Assembly (NCBI GenBank): GCA_046160675.1
Contig: JBJXHH010000075.1
Span: 1 to 38,852 of the forward strand
Source of the DNA: JACMJP01 sp046160675
Lineage (GTDB): Bacteria > Bacteroidota > Bacteroidia > Chitinophagales > BACL12
Reading direction: 5' to 3'
Length of the DNA stretch: 38,852 nt
Both the position numbers and the translations under genes were made by a program. Shown one piece after another: positions 14,948 through 22,148 of this stretch; the first letter of the stretch is position 1, and each line of letters opens with the position of its first letter. Below the pieces are notes generated by a model. It searched no databases, had not been told where the DNA came from, and saw only the letters and a program-made list of their open reading frames with translations.

Positions 14948-15458
14948 TCTGAAAAAAAGTTATACCATTTTTATATCCATTCTGATCTTCTCAGCATGTA
15001 AAAAAGAAATTACACAGGAGATAATATATGATAATATCATTTATAATATTGATACCGTACCTGTATATGCCGGCTCCAGTGAAAAAGACAGGCTGAAAAC
15101 ACCTCTTCAGTATATTTCAAGCTTATATAGCAATCTTTATTTTTCGAGCATCCCCAGCAATGAGCTGGACAATCTTGTGATTTACCGTTTAAGCGTAGGC
15201 GATAAAACACTGGTTAATGAAATGATTTTGAATGCCATGTTGAAAGACACGGAAGTGTATATCAGTTTGCCTACAAATGAAGAAATGCGCAGTGACCTTC
15301 ATGAATTTATTGACTTGGCTTACTTGAGGTTTTTCCTCAGGTATCCTTCAGAGTATGAAAAGTACGGGCTAAAACAAATTATTGAAGAAGATGAAACGAT
15401 AACGGTTACTGATGTGTACAGGTCATTTTTACTAAGCAATGAGTATATGTTTTATTAG
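14934..15458 (+). CDS. Second, shorter DUF1549-like lipoprotein
   Basis: A 174-residue lipoprotein that begins 14 bases before the preceding gene ends. MQVFNLKKSYTIFISILIFSACKKE is a short lipoprotein signal with the Cys at about residue 22. It repeats the theme of its neighbour: QYISSLYSNLYFSSIPSNE is a worn copy and AYLRFFLRYPSEYE a good copy of the helix-RxPxxxE motif, and the C-terminus SNEYMFY matches the SxEY ending of the upstream protein. The two genes probably arose by duplication and may encode paired subunits at the outer membrane. Choosing the ATG at 14934 puts the signal peptide at the N-terminus; an earlier in-frame start would add eight residues. There is no catalytic motif that I recognise. 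Confidence 0.68.
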   Translation: MQVFNLKKSYTIFISILIFSACKKEITQEIIYDNIIYNIDTVPVYAGSSEKDRLKTPLQYISSLYSNLYFSSIPSNELDNLVIYRLSVGDKTLVNEMILNAMLKDTEVYISLPTNEEMRSDLHEFIDLAYLRFFLRYPSEYEKYGLKQIIEEDETITVTDVYRSFLLSNEYMFY

Positions 15459-15474
15459 TGAGTAAATAATAGCA

Positions 15475-16803
15475 ATGAACAGAAGAAAATTTATTAAAAA
15501 CTCAGCACTCACAGCAGCGGGAATTATTTCTGTGCCTTACATTCTTCCATCAGGAAGGTTGTTTGCTGCTAGTGGCACTAGGCTGGTAAATCATGTTGTG
15601 TTAGTAGTTTTCGGCGGGGGTATTCGCAATCAGGAAACTGTTATGCAGCAATACCTGACAAATCAGGGTGTAGGCCCTGCTGGTAATGTGATGTATAACA
15701 TGCTTGATGGCTCAGCCCCCTCATCCTCCTTAGTATACACTCCCTGGGAACCTGCCGTAACATCCGCACTATCCACTAAAGGAACTTTGTTTCAGCATAT
15801 GCGATATGCTGAAGGCCCAACAGGTCATTTTAACGGGCACTCAGTAGTACTTACAGGAAAATACACTGAAACAGGTTTAAACCTGAATGTCAACCCGGAA
15901 TTTCCAACCGTTTTTGAATATTACAGAAAACATACAGACCCTGCTAAAAGCGCCATAAATGCATGGTGGGTTTCACTTGACCTTGGACCCTACCCTGCTT
16001 TGAACTACAGCCGCCATGCAGATTACGGCCCTATGTACGGCGCAAACTTTATAAGCCCGCTCACAACATTTGGCAGTATTGGCTACGATAAATTTTCTAC
16101 ACTCAATGCGTTACATCCAGATGAATTAACACGGCTAGATAAACTAAAGGGTTTCCTGGATAAGAATTTTGACAAAACGATAACAGACATTCCCGGCATA
16201 GTAAACAGCGCAATCGAGAGAGAAGATATACAGGATTTTATTCTCAAAATCTTGCAGGGAGATATTCCTGTTGAATGGCCGTTACCTTCTGGAGTGCCTG
16301 AATATGAACTTACGGGCGACTTGATGAATGTTGCTGCTTCCTGGAAAGTTATAGAACGCTTTCATCCTGAATTGTTGGTCGTGAATACCACCAACTTGGA
16401 TATTTGTCACACTGATTTTTCAGGATATATCCAAAATCTGCATAAGTCTGATTATTCTATGGGCTGGCTTTGGAACAAGATACAAAGTGACCCGATAATG
16501 GCTAATGATACAATTATGATAATGATACCAGAACATGGTAGAAATCTTGAAGCGAATACACTGGTGGATGCAAACGGTTTGTTTGCATATGATCATACGA
16601 GTGATGAAAACTCAAGAGATGTATTCGGATTAATTGTAGGGCCATCTGATGTTGTTAACCAGGGATTGGTAGTAGGTACACCGGAAGTACCTAATGGTCA
16701 GTCTATTGATATTGTTCCAACTATTGCTCATATCCTCGGCTTTAAAGATGATATCCCTTCTTATTTGTTACCGGGCAATGTAATGGATGAAGCATTTGTT
16801 TAA
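15475..16803 (+). CDS. Twin-arginine-signal alkaline phosphatase superfamily protein (DUF1501-like)
   Basis: A 442-residue protein with a Tat-type signal: NRRKFIKNSALTAAGIISVPYIL (RR at 3-4). It should be exported folded by the twin-arginine route, possibly with metal already bound. The body has alkaline phosphatase/sulfatase superfamily features. LVNHVVLVVFGGGIRNQE is the first strand. GPTGHFNGHSVVLTGKYTE (about 115-132) resembles the nucleophile and metal region. NLDICHTDF (Asp309, His312), PEHGRN (Glu353, His354) and YDHTSD (His374) supply further metal ligands. IDIVPTIAHILG near 411-422 is the typical C-terminal helix. DUF1501 proteins of Planctomycetes share this fold and Tat signal. It sits between DUF1549-like lipoproteins and a PSCyt1-like cytochrome, as in those gene modules. 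The substrate is unknown. Confidence 0.75.
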   Translation: MNRRKFIKNSALTAAGIISVPYILPSGRLFAASGTRLVNHVVLVVFGGGIRNQETVMQQYLTNQGVGPAGNVMYNMLDGSAPSSSLVYTPWEPAVTSALSTKGTLFQHMRYAEGPTGHFNGHSVVLTGKYTETGLNLNVNPEFPTVFEYYRKHTDPAKSAINAWWVSLDLGPYPALNYSRHADYGPMYGANFISPLTTFGSIGYDKFSTLNALHPDELTRLDKLKGFLDKNFDKTITDIPGIVNSAIEREDIQDFILKILQGDIPVEWPLPSGVPEYELTGDLMNVAASWKVIERFHPELLVVNTTNLDICHTDFSGYIQNLHKSDYSMGWLWNKIQSDPIMANDTIMIMIPEHGRNLEANTLVDANGLFAYDHTSDENSRDVFGLIVGPSDVVNQGLVVGTPEVPNGQSIDIVPTIAHILGFKDDIPSYLLPGNVMDEAFV

Positions 16804-16804
16804 A

Positions 16805-17803
16805 ATGAATTGTATGCATCAAACAAAGAACAAAAGTATTTTTTTCTGTATGCTTTCTCTTGCTGTAGTACTTCATGCATGCAAACAGGAGATCATTGTG
16901 ATTGAACCAGAAGTTCCCTTCAATCCTTTTGACACATTAACATATGAGAATGGAGTAATTGATGAGACTATTATTGACTCCAACTCATTTCTTGGCCTGC
17001 ATACATTTATCTTTAAACCAACCTGTGCAATACCTGCCTGTCATGATGGAAGCTTTGAACCCGATTTTCGTACAGTACAAAGTGCATATAACACTCTCGT
17101 ATATCATCCCGTAATAAAAAATGATGAGGATGAAAATTATTCTTTCCGGGTAGTACCCGGCGATACGACAGCATCCTGGCTATATGAACGTATTACCACA
17201 GATGATGCTACACTTGGGCAAATGCCCTTGTATGATACCCTTACAAAACCGGAGATGCAGACCATTATTGACTGGATTGCAAACGGCGCTCAAGATGTAA
17301 TGGGGAATTCACCCGTACTTACTGATTTCAACTTCCCCCAAACCGGTGGATTCCTTGCTTATCACAATGACACAACCGGTTCCCGACTAGATGATAACAG
17401 GGACTTTAGTGTTGCGCCAATGAAATTGCCGGCAGCTTCAAATGTTGAAATATGGTTAAGTGTATATGACTTTGATGCTGACAGTAACTTTTACTGGGGT
17501 AATGTTTTGAGTTACAACAAAGCAAGAATTTCAGATGATGCAGTAAACTTCACTGACTATGATGAATATACCATGGAGGTGGAACTGGCATCAACGCCAT
17601 ATATCGGACCCGTGTATTGGGACTCAACCTACACAACGTATTATTATCAGCATTTTACATTCAATACATCAGGTTATATTCCCGGAAAACTTTATTTCAT
17701 CCGGTTTTATGTGAAAGATATTGATCACACAGATCCTACAGAAATACCTGACGCTCAAACTAATCCTTACATCTTAACTTATTTTTCTTTTATTGTTGAA
17801 TGA
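16805..17803 (+). CDS. PSCyt1-like cytochrome c lipoprotein with CX4CH site
   Basis: A 332-residue lipoprotein. The signal ends LSLAVVLHAC, with the lipobox Cys at residue 26. Residues 60-170 resemble the Planctomycete PSCyt1 cytochrome domain: FKPTCAIPACHDGSFEPDFR, then VVPGDTTASWLYERITTDD, QMPLYDTLTKPEMQTIIDWIANGAQD. This order (Cys-Cys-His, PGDxxxSxLxxRI, MP, then EMxxIIxWIxxGA) is characteristic. The haem site is Cys74-x4-Cys79-His80, not the usual CxxCH; Met142 is a candidate distal ligand. The remaining 150 residues form a strand-rich domain (VEIWLSVYDFDADSNFYWG, GKLYFIRFYVKDIDHTDP). The start at 16805 follows the previous stop by one base; ATG 16787 is an alternative. Its stop overlaps the next ATG. 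Confidence 0.72.
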   Translation: MNCMHQTKNKSIFFCMLSLAVVLHACKQEIIVIEPEVPFNPFDTLTYENGVIDETIIDSNSFLGLHTFIFKPTCAIPACHDGSFEPDFRTVQSAYNTLVYHPVIKNDEDENYSFRVVPGDTTASWLYERITTDDATLGQMPLYDTLTKPEMQTIIDWIANGAQDVMGNSPVLTDFNFPQTGGFLAYHNDTTGSRLDDNRDFSVAPMKLPAASNVEIWLSVYDFDADSNFYWGNVLSYNKARISDDAVNFTDYDEYTMEVELASTPYIGPVYWDSTYTTYYYQHFTFNTSGYIPGKLYFIRFYVKDIDHTDPTEIPDAQTNPYILTYFSFIVE

Positions 17804-18267
17804 TAAAAAAGGAACTATATTTTTTCTTCTTCTTTGCTGTAGTTTTAATAGCCTGCGATAAAGAACCCATAGAAAACGAACCCAATGAAATTATCGGTGA
17901 TGTACCTTATATTGAGTTGCGGTCAGTTTCACCAACTACTGTTACAGAATATGTAGATTCAATTCTTTTCGAAATCTTTTACCAGGATGGTAATGGTGAT
18001 CTCGGATATGAAAGCCCTGACTCAATGGCTTTGTTCATTACCGATGCAAGAATATTTACTACTGAACAATATCACATACCTATGCTTACTCCGGCAGGTA
18101 CTGAACTCACAATCCAGGGCATATTAAATGTGAAGCTTGACAGAACAATTATGATTGATGATTCGAACCCATCAGAAACAGTTCAATTTAAAGTGCAGAT
18201 AAAGGACAGAGCAGGGAACTACAGTAATATTGTTACAACACAAGACATAACTGTGTTGCCGGATTAA
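17800..18267 (+). CDS. Small beta-sandwich-like lipoprotein, last gene of the operon
   Basis: A 155-residue lipoprotein. YFFFFFAVVLIAC is the signal with lipobox Cys at residue 19, then DKEPIE, an acidic stretch that could favour surface display. The mature part (PYIELRSVSPTTV, YVDSILFEIFYQDGNGDLG, QFKVQIKDRAGNYSNIV) is a single predicted beta-sandwich of a kind seen often in Bacteroidota lipoproteins of unknown function. The DGNGDLG loop looks able to bind calcium. The start ATG overlaps the stop of the cytochrome-like gene (ATGA), so it is coupled to it. It ends 15 bases from the convergent DUF1028 gene. It is probably a structural or ligand-binding partner of the preceding four proteins. 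Confidence 0.72.
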   Translation: MIKKELYFFFFFAVVLIACDKEPIENEPNEIIGDVPYIELRSVSPTTVTEYVDSILFEIFYQDGNGDLGYESPDSMALFITDARIFTTEQYHIPMLTPAGTELTIQGILNVKLDRTIMIDDSNPSETVQFKVQIKDRAGNYSNIVTTQDITVLPD

Positions 18268-18282
18268 ATGAATTCCAGATTG

Positions 18283-19242
18283 TTATTCTATTATTATAAT
18301 CTTGGCAACTGTATTTCCCGATACATGCATAAACTGCAGAATATACGTTCCTTTATCAATTTTCTTTATATCAATTGTGTGCATGTTTGAAATCGGTAGG
18401 TCTTTTTGCAGAATAACTTTACCATCAACCCCTTTCAGAATAAGCTGTTTATAACCTGTAATGTTTTCAAGTATTAACAAGTCAGATGCAGGAATTGGAA
18501 ACACTCTGATATCTGTTGCATCCTGATTTTGTATAGAAGAAAGTGAACACCCCCCAATTTCATCAAACAATGATTGTAATGAATCAATCGGCTCAAGATC
18601 AGAAGAATTAAAAACATTCAGGTCAATAAAATAATCGTCATCATCAGTAGGCAGGGCTACTCTCAAAAATGCTGACAATGATGATATCCCATCATCTAAA
18701 CATCTTGTATCTGCCCCTGGAACATTTGCCCCTTGTAAGGCTGCCATAAGCCTGCATGCAAGGCTTCCTTCTGTGTTTAAGAACCTTGCTTCCATGCTGT
18801 CTAATATGTGTTGACCGAGCAAAATATTACCTTGAATAGCGTAGGTTGGCCCTGTTATGTGGTTCTTATAATCATCCGTGTTTTCCCCAGTGAAACCTGC
18901 ACTTCTGCCACCGTCAATAAGATCAACGATACCATATTGCCTGTAAGTCGGGTCGTTTAGAATATCATTGGCAATCAGTGAATCAATGATCTGCTGAGGT
19001 GAATATCCAGCATCCATCAGTTCTTTTGCATAGGATTTATTTCCCGCCAGAAAGTAAGCTTGCGTATGTACAACCCCTATTCCCGGGTGCATATCACTAA
19101 TGATCTTTGAACCTGAAATGCAAGATGCGCCTGCACTGCCAACTTCCTCAGTAGCGGGATCCACCGCACAGATTGAGAACGTATCTTGGGCAAAAGTCTG
19201 GAATAACAAACAGGTAAAACAAGCCGCTAAAATATTTTTCAT
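18283..19242 (-). CDS. DUF1028 family protein (Ntn-hydrolase-like) with T9SS sorting tail
   Basis: A 319-residue secreted protein. MKNILAACFTCLLFQTFAQ is a signal peptide, cleaved before DTFSICAVDPATEEVGSAGAS, which is the conserved N-terminal strand of the DUF1028 family. GIGVVHTQAYF, AGYSPQQIIDSL, RQYGIVDLIDGGRSAGFTGENT and GPTYAIQGNILLGQHIL are further family landmarks. DUF1028 has been linked by structure to Ntn-type hydrolases, but no activity is established. The last 80 residues (IRVFPIPASDLLILENI ... KKIDKGTYILQFMHVSGNTVAKIIIIE) form a T9SS C-terminal sorting domain, so this version is secreted across the outer membrane. ATG 19242 is chosen; a Met three residues earlier is possible. 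It is divergent from the radical SAM gene. Confidence 0.88.
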   Translation of the reverse strand: MKNILAACFTCLLFQTFAQDTFSICAVDPATEEVGSAGASCISGSKIISDMHPGIGVVHTQAYFLAGNKSYAKELMDAGYSPQQIIDSLIANDILNDPTYRQYGIVDLIDGGRSAGFTGENTDDYKNHITGPTYAIQGNILLGQHILDSMEARFLNTEGSLACRLMAALQGANVPGADTRCLDDGISSLSAFLRVALPTDDDDYFIDLNVFNSSDLEPIDSLQSLFDEIGGCSLSSIQNQDATDIRVFPIPASDLLILENITGYKQLILKGVDGKVILQKDLPISNMHTIDIKKIDKGTYILQFMHVSGNTVAKIIIIE

Positions 19243-19289
19243 AGATTGCATTTGCTTCTAAAGTTACAAAATACCTTGTCGCCATTCTT

Positions 19290-19297
19290 TACCTTTG
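19290..19297 (+). promoter_or_regulatory. Candidate -7 box for the radical SAM gene (leaderless)
   Basis: TACCTTTG matches TAnnTTTG and is followed by CA, a common Bacteroidota start context. It ends 6 bases before the ATG at 19304, so the mRNA would begin at or beside the start codon. No TTTG stands at the ideal -33 spacing. Confidence 0.4.
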
Positions 19298-19303
19298 CAT
19301 AGC

Positions 19304-20410
19304 ATGGCGTTCGGGATAAACAAAAGGAGAATTCAAAAAGCAGTAAGGAGAATTAAAAGTTTACCGGGGGGATTTAATTTCTTCAAATACACCGGAAATA
19401 AAATGCATGCTGCGTATTTAAAATCTATTAAAAGCCCTCGGGTAGCCCATCCTTCTTCTGTTATGCTTGAAGTAACCAATCATTGTAACTTAAAATGCAT
19501 AACCTGCCCTCGAGAATACCAATATGGCGATGAGATGGAGAAAGGATTTATGAACATAAATCAGTTGAAGAAGGTTGTTGATGAAATTTATCCTTACGTT
19601 GATTCCATCGGGCTCACCGGGTTAGGTGAAACGCTGATGTACAAACAACTTCCGGAGGCCCTTGCTTATATCCGTTCAAAAAACGAAGGCATTATTACTA
19701 CAATATCAATAAATGCCCACCTCCCTAACTGTATTGAGATTGTAAAAACCATTGCTGATAAGTTAGACACACTGCAAATATCCATTGATGGCGTTGGAGA
19801 AGTTTATGAAGATGTAAGGCTGAAAGGAAATTATACTGAGTTCTATAAAAATGTGAAAGAGATAGTGGAGTATTGCAAAGACAAACGGGCAGATGTTATG
19901 TTCAATTTTGTTGCAATCAAAGAAAATTATTTTAATATGGCTGAAGTGTTAGAGGTAGCAGAGGAACTAAATGTTGATTTTGTCAACATCACTCCTTTTA
20001 ATGTTGCGGCAGTCACAGCTCATTCTATTGACTATTATGATTTTTTTCATAGTGATGCATTCATTAAAGAACTTACCCGTGCAAAAGAAAAAGCTGATAC
20101 ATTAATACATACTACGTTAACCTGCTGGGATGTAAAAAGTAAAAATGAATTCAAAAAGTGTCATCTTCCCTGGAATCATTTTTATATAAGCTGGGATGGC
20201 TATGCAACGCCATGCTGTGCAAAACCTTTTCCGAAAGAACTTAACTTTGGAAATGTGTTTGATGATGGGCTGATGAACTGCCTGAATGCCCCGGCATACC
20301 TGGAATTCAGAAAACTATGGTTAGAAAATAAAACCCCCCAATTTTGTGAGAAATGCCACATGGTTGACCTCAAACCTATCAATCTCCCTTTTGAGTTACC
20401 TGTGAATTAA
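19304..20410 (+). CDS. Radical SAM protein with SPASM domain
   Basis: A 368-residue radical S-adenosylmethionine enzyme. The catalytic cluster motif is EVTNHCNLKCITCPR (Cys61, Cys65, Cys68; CxxxCxxC), preceded by a basic 50-residue N-terminal region. IGLTGLGETLMYKQLPEAL is the glycine/GGE-like strand that binds SAM, and LDTLQISIDGVGEVYEDVRLKG is typical of the TIM-barrel core. The C-terminal SPASM region (TCWDVKSKNEFKKCHLPWNHFYISWDGYATPCC, then PQFCEKCHM) holds about seven cysteines for auxiliary Fe-S clusters. Enzymes of this class modify peptides (RiPP precursors), proteins or small molecules. No precursor peptide is visible within 1 kb. ATG 19304 is preferred over the TTG at 19295, which overlaps the -7 box. 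Confidence 0.9.
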   Translation: MAFGINKRRIQKAVRRIKSLPGGFNFFKYTGNKMHAAYLKSIKSPRVAHPSSVMLEVTNHCNLKCITCPREYQYGDEMEKGFMNINQLKKVVDEIYPYVDSIGLTGLGETLMYKQLPEALAYIRSKNEGIITTISINAHLPNCIEIVKTIADKLDTLQISIDGVGEVYEDVRLKGNYTEFYKNVKEIVEYCKDKRADVMFNFVAIKENYFNMAEVLEVAEELNVDFVNITPFNVAAVTAHSIDYYDFFHSDAFIKELTRAKEKADTLIHTTLTCWDVKSKNEFKKCHLPWNHFYISWDGYATPCCAKPFPKELNFGNVFDDGLMNCLNAPAYLEFRKLWLENKTPQFCEKCHMVDLKPINLPFELPVN

Positions 20411-20625
20411 CTCATACATCTGCGCCAAAGAAACATACCGGCAACAACTACAAATCCTATCAAAAACAACCACTTCATTCTCCACCTGCTTTTTTCAAAT
20501 ATTTTTTCAAGGTTTTTTTGTGCAGCAGGCCTTAATTTCATAATACCCCATTGCCAAAGTGCGCCCAGGAGCAGAAAAAGTATTATTAAAATATCTGTCA
20601 ACAAAGTAATTGTTTCGTTTTTCAT
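20407..20625 (-). CDS. Small two-helix membrane protein
   Basis: A 72-residue protein with two membrane segments (LLTDILIILFLLLGALWQWGI and WLFLIGFVVVAGMFLW), separated by a charged loop (KLRPAAQKNLEKIFEKSRWRMK). I recognise no family. The ATG at 20625 begins directly before the first helix; the earlier in-frame start lies in the neighbouring promoter. Its stop codon overlaps the radical SAM gene's stop by two bases in convergent orientation. A minus-strand -7 box TAAGTTTG lies 9 bases ahead of the ATG (20635-20642). Its size and shape fit a small helper or stress membrane protein. Confidence 0.6.
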   Translation of the reverse strand: MKNETITLLTDILIILFLLLGALWQWGIMKLRPAAQKNLEKIFEKSRWRMKWLFLIGFVVVAGMFLWRRCMS

Positions 20626-20634
20626 AATCAGATA

Positions 20635-20642
20635 CAAACTTA
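20635..20642 (-). promoter_or_regulatory. Candidate -7 box for the small membrane protein gene
   Basis: The minus strand reads TAAGTTTG, a full TAnnTTTG match, ending 9 bases before the ATG at 20625. TTTC lies 20 bases upstream at 20663-20666, close to the -33 consensus TTTG. It interleaves with the plus-strand promoter at 20648-20678. Confidence 0.45.
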
Positions 20643-20647
20643 CTTGT

Positions 20648-20678
20648 TTTGCGCATTGAAGGGAAACAAATACTTTTG
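20648..20678 (+). promoter_or_regulatory. Bacteroidota promoter (TTTG-N19-TACTTTTG) for the outer-membrane-type protein gene
   Basis: TTTG at 20648-20651, exactly 19 bases, then TACTTTTG at 20671-20678: a full match to the Bacteroidota consensus. The ATG at 20686 follows after 7 bases, so the transcript probably has no, or almost no, leader. It overlaps the divergent minus-strand promoter of the small membrane protein gene. Confidence 0.6.
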
Positions 20679-20685
20679 AAACGCT

Positions 20686-21540
20686 ATGCAAAAATGTATC
20701 ACAGGGGTTTTCCTATTCTTTCTTACTCAATATAATGTTCATTCACAGGTTTGGACTCAACCTGAAAAGGGTTATTATGCACAGGCATCGTTTAGTACAG
20801 CTACTTTTGAAAATGCTTATGATTCAACAGGCGCATCCATCTCTTTGTTTCCTTTCCAGGTAGAAGACCTGAATATTCAACTCTACGGAAATTATGGTGT
20901 AACAGAGAAGCTTACAACTGTATTAAAAATCCCTTATGCCGTACAAAAATCTATTTACGTTGATTCGCTGAATCTTTCTTCAGACTCCTTACTTCAATAC
21001 CGAGAGGCGAACATTTCTTATTTTGGGAACATAGAAGCCGGAGTTATTTATAAGATAAGAGATAAGTATCCGATTGTGAGTGCATCTTTTTTCCTGGAGT
21101 CAAATACAAATGATAGAAATTATGCAGCAGGGCTTGCCTCTGGTTTTAATGCATGGAGTTTTAAACCCGGCATAGGCGCAGCAGGGGTATATAAAAAAAT
21201 GTTCTATTCAGCTTATACAAACCTTGATATAAAAACCAATCAATACAGTAGCGGGCTTATTGGAATGCTCGAATTTGGTTATACCCCTGCAGAAATATTC
21301 TTTATTTCAGGAGCAATTTCCTCAAGGACATCTTTTCAAAACAGTAATTATTGCCCATGTAATTTAACCAACACAGGAATTTACATTAATAACCAGGAAT
21401 ATGTTTCAGTATCGATAAAGCCTGGTTTTTATTTTAATGGGGCGGGATTGAATTTTGGTTATACAACAGCACTCACGGCAAAAAACACTCCGGCAGCTGG
21501 AATATTTACAGTTGGTTTTTCTTATAAAAAAACCAACTAA
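20686..21540 (+). CDS. Probable outer-membrane beta-barrel protein
   Basis: A 284-residue exported protein. MQKCITGVFLFFLTQYNVHSQ is a signal peptide. The rest alternates short hydrophobic strands with polar turns, e.g. YYAQASFSTATFENAYDS, LNIQLYGNYGVTEKLTTVLKIPYAV, ASFFLESNTN, LNFGYTTALTAKNTPAAGIFTVGFSYKK. It ends with an aromatic strand, as outer-membrane barrels do. It resembles proteins annotated transporter or outer membrane beta-barrel in Bacteroidota (the meta-pathway phenol-degradation-like/OMPP fold), but I cannot name a substrate. Its stop codon overlaps the convergent coaE stop by 4 bases. The promoter directly ahead of the ATG is the second perfect consensus in the window. Confidence 0.65.
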   Translation: MQKCITGVFLFFLTQYNVHSQVWTQPEKGYYAQASFSTATFENAYDSTGASISLFPFQVEDLNIQLYGNYGVTEKLTTVLKIPYAVQKSIYVDSLNLSSDSLLQYREANISYFGNIEAGVIYKIRDKYPIVSASFFLESNTNDRNYAAGLASGFNAWSFKPGIGAAGVYKKMFYSAYTNLDIKTNQYSSGLIGMLEFGYTPAEIFFISGAISSRTSFQNSNYCPCNLTNTGIYINNQEYVSVSIKPGFYFNGAGLNFGYTTALTAKNTPAAGIFTVGFSYKKTN

Positions 21541-22148
21541 CTCTTGCGGACAACTCGACCTCCCCTTTTCATGAACATTTCATGTAAGTCATAAACTTGT
21601 TTCGCTATCGATTCTTGCCCGTTATTATTTATTCGAAATAGCGACCGTTTCATTTTTTCTTTTTGACTTAATTGGTTCTTCATTCTTCGAATGATATCTA
21701 TTCTTTGCGTATTGTCCCTTTTCATAACTCTTTGTATGCGGATTTTTTCAGGGGCAGTAACACAAATAACAAACGCTAAACCTTTCTCAGCCCCAGCTTC
21801 AAATAATAATGCAGCTTCTTTCAGAACATAAACTTTTTGTTTTTGTTTTTTTGCCCAGGCTTCAAAATCTTTCATCACTTCAGGGTGAATAATCGCATTA
21901 TATTTTTTAAGGACTTTTTTATCCGCAAAAACAATCTTTGCAACTTCTTTTCTTTTCAGTTTTCCATTGGAATGATAGATATCTTTTCCAAGCAATATTT
22001 TCACAGCCTTTATTACTTTCTTGTTTTCATCCAGAATGCTTTTCGCCCTGTCATCAGCATAATAAACCGGCACTCCCAGAGCCTCGAATGCTTTGCAAAC
22101 AGTGGTTTTACCACTGCCTATGCTTCCGGTTATACCAATTTTCATCAT
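21537..22148 (-). CDS. coaE: Dephospho-CoA kinase
   Basis: A 203-residue cytoplasmic kinase for the last step of coenzyme A synthesis: ATP phosphorylates the 3'-hydroxyl of dephospho-CoA. The P-loop is KIGITGSIGSGKTTV at the N-terminus. VYYADDRAKSIL carries the conserved Asp of the substrate site, and AIIHPEVMKDFEAW, LLFEAGAEKGLAFVICVTAPEKIRIQRVMKRD is the lid and CoA region. The first ATG (22148) overlaps the ybbR stop (ATGA), so the genes are translationally coupled; the second ATG at 22145 is an alternative start. It is the last gene of the leucine dehydrogenase-nusB-DUF1573-yajC-ybbR-coaE run, an order that is conserved in part across Bacteroidota. It ends 4 bases inside the convergent neighbour. 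Confidence 0.95.
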   Translation of the reverse strand: MMKIGITGSIGSGKTTVCKAFEALGVPVYYADDRAKSILDENKKVIKAVKILLGKDIYHSNGKLKRKEVAKIVFADKKVLKKYNAIIHPEVMKDFEAWAKKQKQKVYVLKEAALLFEAGAEKGLAFVICVTAPEKIRIQRVMKRDNTQRIDIIRRMKNQLSQKEKMKRSLFRINNNGQESIAKQVYDLHEMFMKRGGRVVRKS

